From contig JAUHYI010000008.1 of the NCBI GenBank assembly GCA_030426385.1, forward strand, positions 1 to 64,000: 64,000 nt of DNA, in the 5' to 3' direction. The position numbers and the translations under genes are program-made. Source of the DNA: Phycisphaerae bacterium (GTDB lineage: Bacteria; Planctomycetota; Phycisphaerae; Phycisphaerales; Phycisphaeraceae). The notes under the pieces are model-generated. The model saw only the letters and a list, made by a program, of their open reading frames with translations. It was not told where the DNA came from and ran no database searches. Below, in pieces: positions 41,990 to 50,924 of the stretch; position 1 is the stretch's first letter, and every line of letters starts with the position of its first letter.

Positions 41990-43507
41990 ATGAATCAGAA
42001 ATTTACTTCAACAAGTCGTTCCAATAGCCGTTCCAATATGTCCACCGATGAATTGATCGCGCAGGACCATGCGCATATCTGGCATCCATTTACGCCGATG
42101 CAACAATGGCGGGATCGCGATCCATTGGTGATCGAGTGCGGCGAGGGTTGCGAATTGATCGACACCGAAGGGCAACGCTATATCGATGGCGTATCAAGCC
42201 TGTGGTGTAATGTGCATGGGCATCGGGTGAAAAAAATTGACGACGCAGTTCGAGATCAGCTCGACAAAATTGCGCACTCGACATTGCTGGGTTTGGCGAG
42301 TGTGCCCTCGATTGAATTTGCAGCGCGCTTGATCGAATTGGTCGGCCAGCGTTTGCCGTCGTCGGATTCGCCGCTGACGAAAGTATTTTATTCTGATGCG
42401 GGTGCGACGGCGGTGGAAATCGCATTCAAAATGGCGGTGGGGTATTGGCATCACGTGGGGCAATCGGCCAAAACTGAATTCATCGGCGTCAGTGGCGCGT
42501 ACCACGGCGACACCACCGGCGCGATGAGCGTGGGTTACAGCGATCTGTTTCATCGGCCGTTCCAATCGATGGTGTTCCCGACGCGCTGGTTGCCCTCGCC
42601 TGATCCGTGTCGGCCTCCGGATGCGGTGGCGCAAAAGGTGACACGTCCTCATGCAGATTGTGTCAGTTGCCGTGATCGCGCGGAATTATGTGATGCGGTT
42701 TGGCCCAGTGAGTGTCCGTTGCTGGCCACGCAATTGCGCGATCATCTGTTGCAATCGTTGGAAGCGATGTTGCAACAACATGGCGACACCACGGCCGCGA
42801 TTGTGGTTGAGCCGATCATGCAGGGCGCTGCGGGCATGATCAATCAGCCGATCGGGTTGTTGCGTGGGATTCGCGAATTGGCGACGAAGTACAACGTGCT
42901 GCTGATTGCCGATGAAGTGGCGACAGGGTTCGGGCGCACCGGGCCGATGTTTGCCTGTGAACATGAACGGGTGGTGCCGGACCTGATGTGTTTGGCCAAA
43001 GGCATCACCGGCGGGTATCTGCCGATGGCCGTGACATTGGCGAGCGATAAAATTGAGCTGGCGTTTACGGGTGATGATCAGAATTGCCGGGAAAAGACGT
43101 TCTATCACGGGCACACCTACACGGGCAATGCGTTGGCCTGCGCCGCGGCGATCGCATCACTGGACCTGTTCGACGAGGGGCGCATTCTGGAATATGCCGG
43201 GATCAGTGCGAAAATCATGGCCGGGAAATTGTCGGCCTTGCGATCGTGTAAACATGTACGCGATGTGCGACAGCGCGGGTTGATGGTGGGCATCGAACTG
43301 GATCCGAATCCGGATGGTGATCCTCCGCCGTTTGATTTTGCCAAGCGAACCGGCGCCGCGGTGTGCGAGGCCATGCGTTCGCGTGGGCTGATCGTGCGAT
43401 CGTTGGGGGATATTGTGGTGCTGATGCCCGCCCCGGCGATGCCGCATGAGATGGTCGAACGCATGTGTGAAATTGTGGTCGACACCATCGGGACATGGAA
43501 ATTCTGA
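41990..43507 (+). CDS. bioA: Adenosylmethionine-8-amino-7-oxononanoate aminotransferase
   Basis: 505 residues, PLP class III aminotransferase of biotin synthesis (SAM as amino donor). Landmarks: HIWHPFTPMQQWRDRDPLVI near the N-terminus, GVSSLWCNVHGHRVKKID, FYSDAGATAVEIAFKMAVGY, SGAYHGDTTGAMSVG, LLIADEVATGFGRTG and the PLP-Lys in LMCLAKGITGGYLPMAVTL. The Cys-containing loop DCVSCRDRAELC recalls the Bacillus-type BioA loop. The ATG at 42038 (MSTDEL) is an alternative start. No other bio genes are nearby. hldE follows after 13 bp, so the two are likely co-transcribed. Confidence 0.9.
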   Translation: MNQKFTSTSRSNSRSNMSTDELIAQDHAHIWHPFTPMQQWRDRDPLVIECGEGCELIDTEGQRYIDGVSSLWCNVHGHRVKKIDDAVRDQLDKIAHSTLLGLASVPSIEFAARLIELVGQRLPSSDSPLTKVFYSDAGATAVEIAFKMAVGYWHHVGQSAKTEFIGVSGAYHGDTTGAMSVGYSDLFHRPFQSMVFPTRWLPSPDPCRPPDAVAQKVTRPHADCVSCRDRAELCDAVWPSECPLLATQLRDHLLQSLEAMLQQHGDTTAAIVVEPIMQGAAGMINQPIGLLRGIRELATKYNVLLIADEVATGFGRTGPMFACEHERVVPDLMCLAKGITGGYLPMAVTLASDKIELAFTGDDQNCREKTFYHGHTYTGNALACAAAIASLDLFDEGRILEYAGISAKIMAGKLSALRSCKHVRDVRQRGLMVGIELDPNPDGDPPPFDFAKRTGAAVCEAMRSRGLIVRSLGDIVVLMPAPAMPHEMVERMCEIVVDTIGTWKF

Positions 43508-43520
43508 GTATCCTGTTGTC

Positions 43521-45044
43521 ATGGATCATTTGATTGCATTGCTGGATCGGTGGGAGCGTAAGCGCGTGGTGGTGGTGGGCGATTACATGCTCGATCGATA
43601 TGACTATGGCCACGTCGATCGGCTGGCCCCCGATGCGCCGGTGCCGATTCTGGAGGTCAAGCAAACGCGATACGCCCCGGGTGGTGCGGCCAATGTGTGT
43701 TTAGCGTTGTCGGCGTTGCAATGCGAGGTGGTGTGTGTGGGGTTGGTCGGTGATGACGAAGCGGGACGCACGCTGCGTGACGCGTTGGAAAAAATCGGCT
43801 GCGATACGACCGGGCTATTGGTATCGAATGATCGACCCACGACGACCAAGCACAACCTGATCGGATTGGCCCAGCATCGTCATCCGCAAAAAATGTTTCG
43901 GCTGGACATGGAATCGCGCGACCCGATCGATGATGCGATGGCAACACGATTGGGCGATGCGTTTGCGGCGCAGATCAAAAATGCTGACGCGACCATTCTG
44001 GAAGACTATCGCAAAGGGGTGATGACCGAAGCGCTGTGCCAGCGTGTGATTGGTGAATCGAAACAGGCGGGCAAAACGGTGTTGGTCGATCCTGCGCCGG
44101 TGGATGATTATGCGCGGTATCGCGGCGCGTCGTGCATCACGCCGAACCGCACGGAAGCCGAACGCGCGATTGGGCGATCGATTTCACAGGCTGATGGCGA
44201 CGATGGCCTGGCTGACATTCACGCGGCCGCGGCACAGTTGATGGGTGATTACGCGATCACGGAGGCGGTGGTGTTGACGCTGGATAAACAGGGCGCCTAT
44301 GCGCTCGATGCGCAGGGTCATGGTGAAATCATTGGCACGCGGGCCCGGTCGGTGTACGACGTGACCGGCGCGGGCGATGTGGTGGTGGCGATGTTGGCTG
44401 CGGCGCTGACCAACGGCGCGAGCTATCCCGAAGCGACGCGACTAGCCAACGTGGCTGCCGGTTTGGAAGTGGAACAGTCGGGCGTGGTGCCGATTCCGTT
44501 GGACGATGTGTTGTTGGAATTGCTGCGCGAACGTCACGAACAAGCGGGCAAGGTGCGCGAGTTGGAAGCGTTGCTCCCCGAGTTGACCGCGTACCGTCGG
44601 CAAGGCAAAACGGTCGCGTTCACCAATGGCTGTTTCGATATTCTGCACGCGGGCCACGTGGCATTTTTACGCGAGTCGCGTCGGCAGGGTGATCTGTTGG
44701 TCGTGGGCTTGAACAGTGACGATTCAATCCGTCGCATCAAGGGCGAGATTGACGGCAAGCAGCGCCCAGTGAACGAACAGGCCGACCGCGTGATGGTGCT
44801 CAGCGAATTGGAAAGCGTGGATTACGTGGTGGTGTTTGATGAGGACACGCCGATGCGTTTGATCGAAGCGATCAAGCCGAGCGTGTTGATCAAGGGCGCG
44901 GACTACAAAAAACATGAAGTGGTGGGTCACGAAATCGTTGAGGCGAATGGTGGCCGTGTGCATCTGGTGGATTTGGTCGCGGGTCGCAGCACGACGAATA
45001 TCGTGCGCAAAATTGGTGGCGCGGGCGTGAGTCGCGATGCGTAG
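43521..45044 (+). CDS. hldE: Bifunctional heptose-7-phosphate kinase / heptose-1-phosphate adenylyltransferase
   Basis: 507 residues. The N-terminal ribokinase-type domain (residues 1-~335) has VVVGDYMLDRYDYG, PGGAANVCLALSAL, DYRKGVM and the catalytic DVTGAGDVVVAML. The C-terminal nucleotidyltransferase (~370-507) has FTNGCFDILHAGHVAFL with the HxGH motif and ends RSTTNIVRKI. Both activities make ADP-heptose for lipopolysaccharide core, implying an LPS-bearing outer membrane; a GmhB phosphatase would act in between and is not here. Start ATG at 43521 has TATCCT 6 nt upstream. Earlier in-frame codons overlap bioA and were rejected. Confidence 0.95.
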   Translation: MDHLIALLDRWERKRVVVVGDYMLDRYDYGHVDRLAPDAPVPILEVKQTRYAPGGAANVCLALSALQCEVVCVGLVGDDEAGRTLRDALEKIGCDTTGLLVSNDRPTTTKHNLIGLAQHRHPQKMFRLDMESRDPIDDAMATRLGDAFAAQIKNADATILEDYRKGVMTEALCQRVIGESKQAGKTVLVDPAPVDDYARYRGASCITPNRTEAERAIGRSISQADGDDGLADIHAAAAQLMGDYAITEAVVLTLDKQGAYALDAQGHGEIIGTRARSVYDVTGAGDVVVAMLAAALTNGASYPEATRLANVAAGLEVEQSGVVPIPLDDVLLELLRERHEQAGKVRELEALLPELTAYRRQGKTVAFTNGCFDILHAGHVAFLRESRRQGDLLVVGLNSDDSIRRIKGEIDGKQRPVNEQADRVMVLSELESVDYVVVFDEDTPMRLIEAIKPSVLIKGADYKKHEVVGHEIVEANGGRVHLVDLVAGRSTTNIVRKIGGAGVSRDA

Positions 45045-45137
45045 CGGGGGCCGCGCGGTATTCACCGCGGGCTATGAATTTCATGGGAGTGATTTGATTT
45101 GGTAACTGATTGACGTGCGCCAGATATTGGCGGGGTG
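45045..45137. repeat. Family C palindrome (short form) between convergent genes
   Basis: CCGCGCGGTATTCACCGCGGGC (about 45051-45072), inverted relative to the copies at 22834 and 27023. Confidence 0.55.
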
Positions 45138-45968
45138 TCAATCGGATTTTTCGGTGGGTGTCGAGTCGCCGAAGATGGCGCGGCCGACGCGGACGATGTT
45201 GGCGCCTTCTTCGATGGCGATTTCAAAATCGTCGGTCATGCCCATCGACAGGACGTTGAATGTCTTGCCGCCGATGTTTGCTTTTTTGATGTCTTCGAAT
45301 AACTCGCGGCAACGTTGAAAGACCGAGCGGGTTTGTTCGGGGTCGTCGACAATCGGAGCCATGGTCATCAGGCCGCGCAGGCGGAGGTTCACCATGGAAT
45401 CGATTTGCTCAGCCATGTGCAAGGCGGCGGGCGGTGCGATGCCGGATTTGGTTTCTTCACCGGAGATGTTGACCTGCAGGAGAATTTCCTGAGGCGCGTC
45501 GAACTTGGCGCCGAGGGCGTGGATCTCTTCAGCGAGTCGCAGGCTGTCGACGGAATGGACGAGGCGGACCAGGGGCAGGGCCTGCTTGACTTTGTTGCGC
45601 TGCATGTGGCCGATCATGTGCCAACGGACATCGGTGGTGTCGGTGACATCATCGCCAGCGTCGTTGGACCAGGTACGTTTGCGGGCGAGAAATTCGTTGA
45701 GCTGAGCGACGCGCTGGGCGAGTTGCTGGACTTTGTTTTCGCCGAGGTCACGGTGGCCGAGTTCGACGAGCGTGCGAATCTGGTCGGGGCTGGCGAATTT
45801 GGTGACCGCGACGAGGACGACATCAGCCGGCTGGCGTCCGGATCGAATGGCCGCCTCGGCGACGCGCTCGGTGACGCGTCGGTAGTTTTCCCGGAGTTGC
45901 TCTACGGAGAGCGTGGGATTGGGCGGGGTTTCGGAAGGAGTGGTTGGCGATGTTGGTGGGGTAGCCAT
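45138..45968 (-). CDS. PLP homeostasis protein (YggS/PROSC family)
   Basis: 276 residues of the YBL036C/YggS family, a single-domain alanine-racemase-like barrel that binds pyridoxal phosphate and buffers its pool. Motifs: VVLVAVTKFAS with the PLP Lys, LGENKVQQLAQR, RWHMIGHMQRNKVKQAL, LLQVNISGEETKSGI, LRLRGLMTMAP and the phosphate site SMGMTDDFEIAIEEGANIVR-VG. It is slightly longer than the usual ~230 because of a Pro/Thr-rich N-terminus. TAAACT stands 7 nt before the ATG, pointing to a leaderless transcript. Confidence 0.92.
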   Translation of the reverse strand: MATPPTSPTTPSETPPNPTLSVEQLRENYRRVTERVAEAAIRSGRQPADVVLVAVTKFASPDQIRTLVELGHRDLGENKVQQLAQRVAQLNEFLARKRTWSNDAGDDVTDTTDVRWHMIGHMQRNKVKQALPLVRLVHSVDSLRLAEEIHALGAKFDAPQEILLQVNISGEETKSGIAPPAALHMAEQIDSMVNLRLRGLMTMAPIVDDPEQTRSVFQRCRELFEDIKKANIGGKTFNVLSMGMTDDFEIAIEEGANIVRVGRAIFGDSTPTEKSD

Positions 45969-46073
45969 GTGGTGTAGTTTACGCCGATGGCGCGCTAAGT
46001 CGCAAGCGGCTGTGATGTGGAAGCGGCAGGAATGTGGGGTAAAGAGCGGGACGCCGGGTTGAAATGAGAGGGC

Positions 46074-46739
46074 TCAGGAGGCGAGTCGTTCTTTTTTAGC
46101 GGTGGCTGAGGCGGGGGTGGTGGCCGATGGGTTGTCCTGAAGCGGGAGTGTGAGCGGCGTGGCCGGTTTGCGGTAGCGGCGCCAGACGAAAAATCCCACG
46201 ATGGCCACGACGGTGAAGACTGCGAGGAAAATTTGACCCTGCCAGGTGAATTTACGGACGTGATCGATTTGCTCGCCGAAGAAGTACGCGGCGAGTGTGA
46301 TGGTGGGTACGCTGAGGATCGCGGCGAAGCCATCGAAAGCGAGGAATTTCCAGAATGGGATGCGGAAAGTGCCCGCGGTGAAAAACGTGGCCGTGCGCAG
46401 TCCCGGGAGGAATCGCGCGGTGAACAGTGTTTTTCCGCCGTGTTCGTGGAAAGCGGCTTCCGCTTTGGCGAGGCGCTGCGGGCTGAGGTATTTATTGAGC
46501 AGGGGCAGGCGTGGGACGTGGTGGCCGTAGCGTCGTCCGAGCCAATAAACGATGCAATCGGCGAGGACGACCGCGGTGAATGCGATGGGGGTCATGATCC
46601 AGATGTTGGCCAGGCCCTGATAGCAAAGGTATCCGCCTGTGATGAGGGGGATGTCCTCGGGAATGGGCAGACCGAACCCACTTGCCAGCAGGACAATGAC
46701 GATGCCAGCGTAGGTGAAGTGGGTGAGGAAGGACTGCAT
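46074..46739 (-). CDS. DedA/SNARE-associated family membrane protein
   Basis: 221 residues. It has the DedA core: SGFGLPIPEDIPLITGGYLC (re-entrant loop), ADCIVYWLGRRYG, AEAAFHEHGGKTLFTARFLPGLRTATFFTAG (F/Y-x-R-x3-G-x-R) and a C-terminal helix LAVFTVVAIVGFFVWRRY. DedA proteins flip polyprenyl or other phospholipids and support membrane homeostasis. The tail after residue 190 is Ala/Thr/Pro-rich and low complexity. A repeat-laden intergenic stretch lies upstream. Confidence 0.87.
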   Translation of the reverse strand: MQSFLTHFTYAGIVIVLLASGFGLPIPEDIPLITGGYLCYQGLANIWIMTPIAFTAVVLADCIVYWLGRRYGHHVPRLPLLNKYLSPQRLAKAEAAFHEHGGKTLFTARFLPGLRTATFFTAGTFRIPFWKFLAFDGFAAILSVPTITLAAYFFGEQIDHVRKFTWQGQIFLAVFTVVAIVGFFVWRRYRKPATPLTLPLQDNPSATTPASATAKKERLAS

Positions 46740-46893
46740 GGGGGAAGGGTGGGGCGTTAAAGGTTAAAAGTAAGAAGTTAAAAGTGAGGCGTGGGAATTG
46801 CGGGTGTGTGTGTGGGAGGGGGGGTGGTGGTGGAGGGGTAAGAAAGTTTAGCGGGTTATAGGATGGGTGCGACGGAATTGCGTGGCGAATGGG
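46740..46893. repeat. Purine block and G-tract between cca and dedA
   Basis: GTTAAAGGTTAAAAGTAAGA (about 46754) followed by AGTTAAAAGTGAGG and GTGGGAGGGGGGGTGG. The same modules occur in frame in the RDD and queC genes, here outside any gene. Confidence 0.75.
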
Positions 46894-48240
46894 TTAAGGC
46901 GATTGCTGGTCGAGCCACTGGAGTGCGTCGTGACGGTTGTTGAAATGGCCGTTGAGTTGTTGGTCGTAGGCCTGTGCCAATAATCGGCCGATTCGGGGTC
47001 CGGGTTTGAGGCCTTTTTTCAGGAGGTCCTCGCCGGTCAATATCGGAGTTGGAGCGACATCCGCATTAAGGCGCAATTTTTGCGCGTTATCGAGGATGTC
47101 GGGGACGTCTGGGGTGGGATTCCAGGCTGCTAAGAGGGATAGGGCATCGTTGGCATGGGGTTGGGCGAGCAGGCGTTTTCGGCGGGCGAGGTCGAGGTTG
47201 GGCCAATCGAGCAGGATGGGCTGGGCAGTGAGGATGTCGCGCAGGGCATTGCGATCGTCGTTACTCAGGCAGAGGGCACGGCGCCAGCGGGAGGCGTTGG
47301 CCAGAGCGGTGGGGATGTCGTGGTTGTGGCGATCGAGAGCCCATGCGGCCAGGGCGAGGGGGAAAGCGGCGGGGTGCGGCTGCGCGGTCAGCGCGGTGAG
47401 GGTGGCGTGGTGGTGGGGGGGCGGGGGATGGGGACCGGACGGCCGCCGTCCGTCGGCCGTGAGGGGTGGTTGGGAGGGTGGGGTTAGTGTGGGGAGGGTG
47501 AGGTTGAGGGAATCGAGTAACTGGATGGCGCGGAGGGCGGGGTGAGGGGAGGTTTGTGTGTGTGGGTCGGTCTGGCGATCGGTTTCGGTCGTGCCGGGGG
47601 AAAGTGGGGGGGGGGTGAGCATGCGGCGGATTTCGTGGCCGATGCGTTCACGGCTGATGTGGGCCAAGCCTGGGGCGTTGGCTCGGATGGCGGATTCGGT
47701 GTCGGGGTCGAGGGTGAGATTGAATCGGGCGGCGAAACGGACAGCCCGGAGCAGGCGGAGTTTGTCCTCGTTGAAGCGATGGTCCGGATTGCCGACCGCC
47801 CGGAGGATGCGGTTGTCGAGGTCAGCACGTCCGCCGACATAGTCGACTATTTCGCTATGGCCATGAATGGCGGTTGGATTTTCGAACAGAGCGTTGATGG
47901 TGAAGTCGCGGCGCTGCGCGTCCTGCTGGGCATCGGTGAATTCGACGTGATCGGGTCGGCGATGGTCGTCGTAACCCCATTCTCGGCGGAAGGTGGCGAT
48001 TTCCAGGGCATGCCCATCACGATGAACGAGGACGACGCCGAAGGATTCGCCGACGTATCGAGAGCCGCGAAAGATTTTTCGCACGATGTCGGGCGTGGCA
48101 TCGGTGGCAATGTCATAGTCCGCCGGTTCGAGGCCCAGAAGTTTGTCGCGCACGCAACCGCCTGCGAAATAGGCGACATGCCCGGCATTTTGCAGGTCAG
48201 CGACGATACGCGTGGCAGTTTGGCGGGGAGAAGAGGGCAT
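46894..48240 (-). CDS. CCA-adding / poly(A) polymerase family nucleotidyltransferase
   Basis: 448 residues, class II tRNA nucleotidyltransferase superfamily. The head domain has AYFAGGCVRDKLLGLEPADY-DIATDA (GGxVRD and DxD), HALEIATFRREWGYDDHRRP and RRDFTINALFENP; then the RxxR region LRLLRAVRFAARFNLTLDPD. The C-terminal half is diverged. A ~70-residue Pro/Thr/His-rich insert (PPPLSPGTTETDRQTDPHTQ ... GRRPSGPHPPPPHHH) corresponds to G-tract repeat DNA at 47405-47620. It is probably the CCA-adding enzyme or its A-adding half; sequence alone does not separate these. Confidence 0.85.
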   Translation of the reverse strand: MPSSPRQTATRIVADLQNAGHVAYFAGGCVRDKLLGLEPADYDIATDATPDIVRKIFRGSRYVGESFGVVLVHRDGHALEIATFRREWGYDDHRRPDHVEFTDAQQDAQRRDFTINALFENPTAIHGHSEIVDYVGGRADLDNRILRAVGNPDHRFNEDKLRLLRAVRFAARFNLTLDPDTESAIRANAPGLAHISRERIGHEIRRMLTPPPLSPGTTETDRQTDPHTQTSPHPALRAIQLLDSLNLTLPTLTPPSQPPLTADGRRPSGPHPPPPHHHATLTALTAQPHPAAFPLALAAWALDRHNHDIPTALANASRWRRALCLSNDDRNALRDILTAQPILLDWPNLDLARRKRLLAQPHANDALSLLAAWNPTPDVPDILDNAQKLRLNADVAPTPILTGEDLLKKGLKPGPRIGRLLAQAYDQQLNGHFNNRHDALQWLDQQSP

Positions 48241-48510
48241 GGCTGAGGGCTGATTTTAATTTTCAGACGAGGAAAGAGAACGCGTCATTTAGTAAGCGCG
48301 GCAAGAAACGCGACAGGTAGCACAGGGAAAAAGTGGGGGGGGGTGAGGTATTTTACGGATTGATGGGGCGTGGCAGGTCGAATTGGTCAGGAGAAATCGA
48401 AAAACATAAATTTCTGCAATTCCCCGATGCCCGGCGCTTTGCTACACTGACTGGAATAGTCCATTACCATTTTCCGGATCGCGTGACGATCCCAGTTGAA
48501 GGAGCGAATC
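48241..48510. other. Divergent cca / bactofilin intergenic region
   Basis: Contains GAAAAAGTGGGGGGGGGTGA (about 48328) and a possible -10 TACACT (48443-48448) for the bactofilin gene. Nothing else is recognised. Confidence 0.4.
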
Positions 48511-48954
48511 ATGGCCGAAGCGGGCGAACAGATCACCATTATTGCCGGTGATACGGAGATCAAGGGCGAAATGCGATTCGAGAAATCGGCCCGCATCGTG
48601 GGTAAATTCGAAGGCACAATCAGTGGCAAGGGCGAGTTGCATGTGGCTGACGGTTCGCTGTGCAAAGCGGATATCGACGCGGCGACGGTGACGGTTGATG
48701 GCGTGGTTGAGGGCAACATCAGTGCGTCGAGCAAGGTGCAGTTGAACGCCAAGGCCAAGGTCAAGGGCGACATCGCTGCGGCCAAGTTGGTAACTGCCGA
48801 GGGCGCTTCGATTGCCGGCCACATCAGCGTGGGTCCAGACGCAGGCAAGGGTGGCGCGGGCGGCGGTGGTTCGTCATCGAACCAGAACCAGCCTCAACGT
48901 GGCGGTAACCCGAACGCTCAGAGCGGTAAGCCCGAGCCTGTCGGCGCGAAATAA
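48511..48954 (+). CDS. Bactofilin (polymer-forming cytoskeletal protein)
   Basis: 147 residues. Residues ~8-105 form the DUF583/bactofilin right-handed beta helix: TIIAGDTEIKGEMRFEKSAR, VGKFEGTISGKGELHVADGS, VDGVVEGNISASSKVQLNAK, VKGDIAAAKLVTAEGASIAG. The C-terminal ~40 residues are disordered (Gly/Ser/Asn/Gln/Pro). Bactofilins polymerise without nucleotide and scaffold envelope or stalk enzymes. AAGGAG (48499-48504) is 6 nt before the ATG, a strong start. A zinc-ribbon bactofilin relative follows at 49151. Confidence 0.92.
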   Translation: MAEAGEQITIIAGDTEIKGEMRFEKSARIVGKFEGTISGKGELHVADGSLCKADIDAATVTVDGVVEGNISASSKVQLNAKAKVKGDIAAAKLVTAEGASIAGHISVGPDAGKGGAGGGGSSSNQNQPQRGGNPNAQSGKPEPVGAK

Positions 48955-49150
48955 ATTGTAGGGTTCAGGGCCTGGGGTTCAGGGTCTGGTACAAGGCTGG
49001 AAATGGTTGCGCAATATTTTTGCGTGAGCACGTTCTGCCAGGCGATCGCGGTTTGGCTGTCATGGTTGAACGGCCCGTGTTAGACCTCTGCCCCCACACC
49101 CGGACCCGTTTCACTAGACCCCAGACCCTACTACCCCAGATCTACTCGCT

Positions 49151-49588
49151 ATGGCCCGTCGAACCGGCAAGCGCACCATTCAGTGCTATCTATGCCAGGG
49201 CCGATTTGAGGTCAGTTGGACAGCCCAGTCCACGTCGTGTCCGCATTGCCATAAGCCGGTGATTGTTGAGGATTTGATCCTTAAAAAGAACAAGCCGAAG
49301 TTGCTTTTGGTGAGCAAGGTGCAGACGTGCGGCAAGATCGTGGTACCCAAGGGTGCGCGGATCGGGGCGGAGTTGATCGAAGCCCATCAGGGTTTGGAAA
49401 TGCGTGGCGTATTGCAAGCCAAACAGGTGCGCGGCGGTCCGGTGATCATCGGTGCCACTGCCGAGTGGCGCGGCAATCTCAATGCGACGCTGGTGACGAT
49501 CGAGTTGGGCGCGAAGATCAAGGAGGGCCAGTTCAACGTCCCCGACGACGAGTTGGGCATCGGCGATTTGCTGGATAAGGGTGTGTAG
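49151..49588 (+). CDS. Zinc-ribbon bactofilin-like protein
   Basis: 145 residues. Residues 8-38 carry CYLC (C12, C15) and CPHC (C30, C33), a rubredoxin-like zinc ribbon. The rest is a short bactofilin-type beta helix: KVQTCGKIVVPKGARIGAEL, EMRGVLQAKQVRGGPVIIGA, EWRGNLNATLVTIELGAKIK. The same strand order as in the preceding gene indicates a paralogous or partner filament protein. The 196 bp spacer contains GGGTTCAGGGTCTGG-like and AGACCCCAGACCC sequences. Pairing of a plain and a zinc-ribbon bactofilin suggests a hetero-polymer or a membrane/nucleic-acid adaptor; that is inference. Confidence 0.8.
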   Translation: MARRTGKRTIQCYLCQGRFEVSWTAQSTSCPHCHKPVIVEDLILKKNKPKLLLVSKVQTCGKIVVPKGARIGAELIEAHQGLEMRGVLQAKQVRGGPVIIGATAEWRGNLNATLVTIELGAKIKEGQFNVPDDELGIGDLLDKGV

Positions 49589-50092
49589 CGGTTGCGATGA
49601 TGGTCGTTGCCTGACCCTGACCCTGACCCTGACCCTGGCTTTGACTTTGATCTTGACTTGGGCCCTGTAGCATTCCAATTCAACGGTAGCGGCTGTATGT
49701 TTAGCGGGCGACGCGCAGCGTCCCGTTTTTGCAGTGAATACTCCGCAATGAACACGTGCAAATGCGACACATGGATCGGTTACGCAATAGCGTTGGCCGG
49801 TCATGTCGCCGGTTGAAAACCACTTCTTTATAACCACGTCTTTCATTAGCCTCAGGTCAATGACCCGGGGACAGCCCCCCAGAAACTTCCCAAGCCCCCC
49901 ACTTTCCCCCCCACTTCCCCCCCCACACACACCACTCCCCACTCCCGCTTTCGAAGTCCCCCCGAAAGGCGCCCGTTTGTTTTTGTGCGAATTCGCCTCC
50001 GGGCAATCGCGCATGGGGTAGAGCATGGATATCGACGATCGACGCGAGCCTCAGGGCGTGGGCTGGTTTGGGACTGCCCAGCCGAGCGGGGA
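49589..50092. repeat. Repeat-rich intergenic region at the skew switch
   Basis: Holds a CCTGAC hexamer tandem (49610-49638), a family A palindrome (GTTTAGCGGGCGACGCG, 49699-49725) and a C-tract block with CCCCCCACTTTCCCCCCCAC (49870-49940). This block has the opposite strand orientation to the tracts at 20-48 kb. No gene recognised. Confidence 0.65.
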
Positions 50093-50097
50093 ATCGG

Positions 50098-50103
50098 TAT
50101 AAT
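50098..50103 (+). promoter_or_regulatory. -10 box TATAAT upstream of the lipoprotein gene
   Basis: Perfect TATAAT preceded by GG; the -35 region (TGCCCA, 17 nt upstream) is weak. Leader of about 80 nt to the ATG at 50193. Confidence 0.5.
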
Positions 50104-50192
50104 GGCACGTTGCGTTGTTATCCGTGTTGGCATGACGTGTGCCGACTGGGCGACGCGGAATATTCCGAACGATTTTTTTAAGGCGGTCACTG

Positions 50193-50780
50193 ATGAAACT
50201 GAAACAATTTAAAACGTACAACAAAATTTGGGCAATGGGTTTGGCTGGAGTTTTGACCGCGGGCGCGGGCATGCTCGTGGGCTGTGATGATGGCTCATCC
50301 TCAACGCCTGAGGCGACCGGCGAAACGTCAGCACCGGCGGTGGAAAAGGAAAGTGGTTCCATGCTCGACAATGCGACCAAGCAACTCGAGTCGGGCACCA
50401 AGAAAGCTGAAGAAGTGATCGAGAAAACGAGCAAGTCGATCGACGAAGGCACGGAAAAGGTTGTCAAGAAAATTGAAGACACCAAAGCCCAGGCCACTGA
50501 AGCCGCTCAGGCCATGGTGACCAAAGCCAACGACCTGATCGCCCAGGCCAAGGGATTCATCGACACGAAGAATTTCAAAATGGCCGACAGCACGATCGCG
50601 CAGCTCGAAACGATGCTCGAGAAGTTGCCTGTCGAGTTGCAGGAACAGATCAAGTCACTGCGTGCGATGGTCAGCCAGGCCATGGCCGCGGCGGAAAAAC
50701 TATCGTCACTGACTGCACCGAAAGTCACGACGCCTAATACCGAAGCCGCACCTGCTGCGCCAGTCGACATGTCCAAGTAA
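50193..50780 (+). CDS. Predicted lipoprotein with helical, coiled-coil-like domain
   Basis: 195 residues. A signal peptide ends in the lipobox LVGC (residues ~26-29) followed by Asp-Asp, which in Gram-negative bacteria may favour inner-membrane retention. Residues ~50-100 are Lys/Glu/Ala-rich (KQLESGTKKAEEVIEKTSKS), apolipophorin- or LEA-like amphipathic helix. Residues ~110-165 form another helical region (DLIAQAKGFIDTKNFKMADS), and the tail is Ala/Pro/Thr-rich. AAGGCGG lies ahead of the ATG, and a perfect terminator follows. No known family was recognised; a periplasmic spacer or stress role would be guesswork. Confidence 0.75.
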   Translation: MKLKQFKTYNKIWAMGLAGVLTAGAGMLVGCDDGSSSTPEATGETSAPAVEKESGSMLDNATKQLESGTKKAEEVIEKTSKSIDEGTEKVVKKIEDTKAQATEAAQAMVTKANDLIAQAKGFIDTKNFKMADSTIAQLETMLEKLPVELQEQIKSLRAMVSQAMAAAEKLSSLTAPKVTTPNTEAAPAAPVDMSK

Positions 50781-50861
50781 ACCGCGTGGCAAGCCACATG
50801 TTGGCGAACCAATCAGTGAACCGGACGCAGGCGACCTGCGAACCGTTTGATGCAAATTTCA

Positions 50862-50898
50862 AGAAGCCCACGTGTTAAAAGCGTGGGCTTCTTTTTTT
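50862..50898 (+). terminator. Rho-independent terminator after the lipoprotein gene
   Basis: Stem AGAAGCCCACG / CGTGGGCTTCT (11 bp perfect), loop of 9 nt, then seven T. Confidence 0.92.
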
Positions 50899-50924
50899 AT
50901 GCCGGTTCTATATAAACTCGTCCG

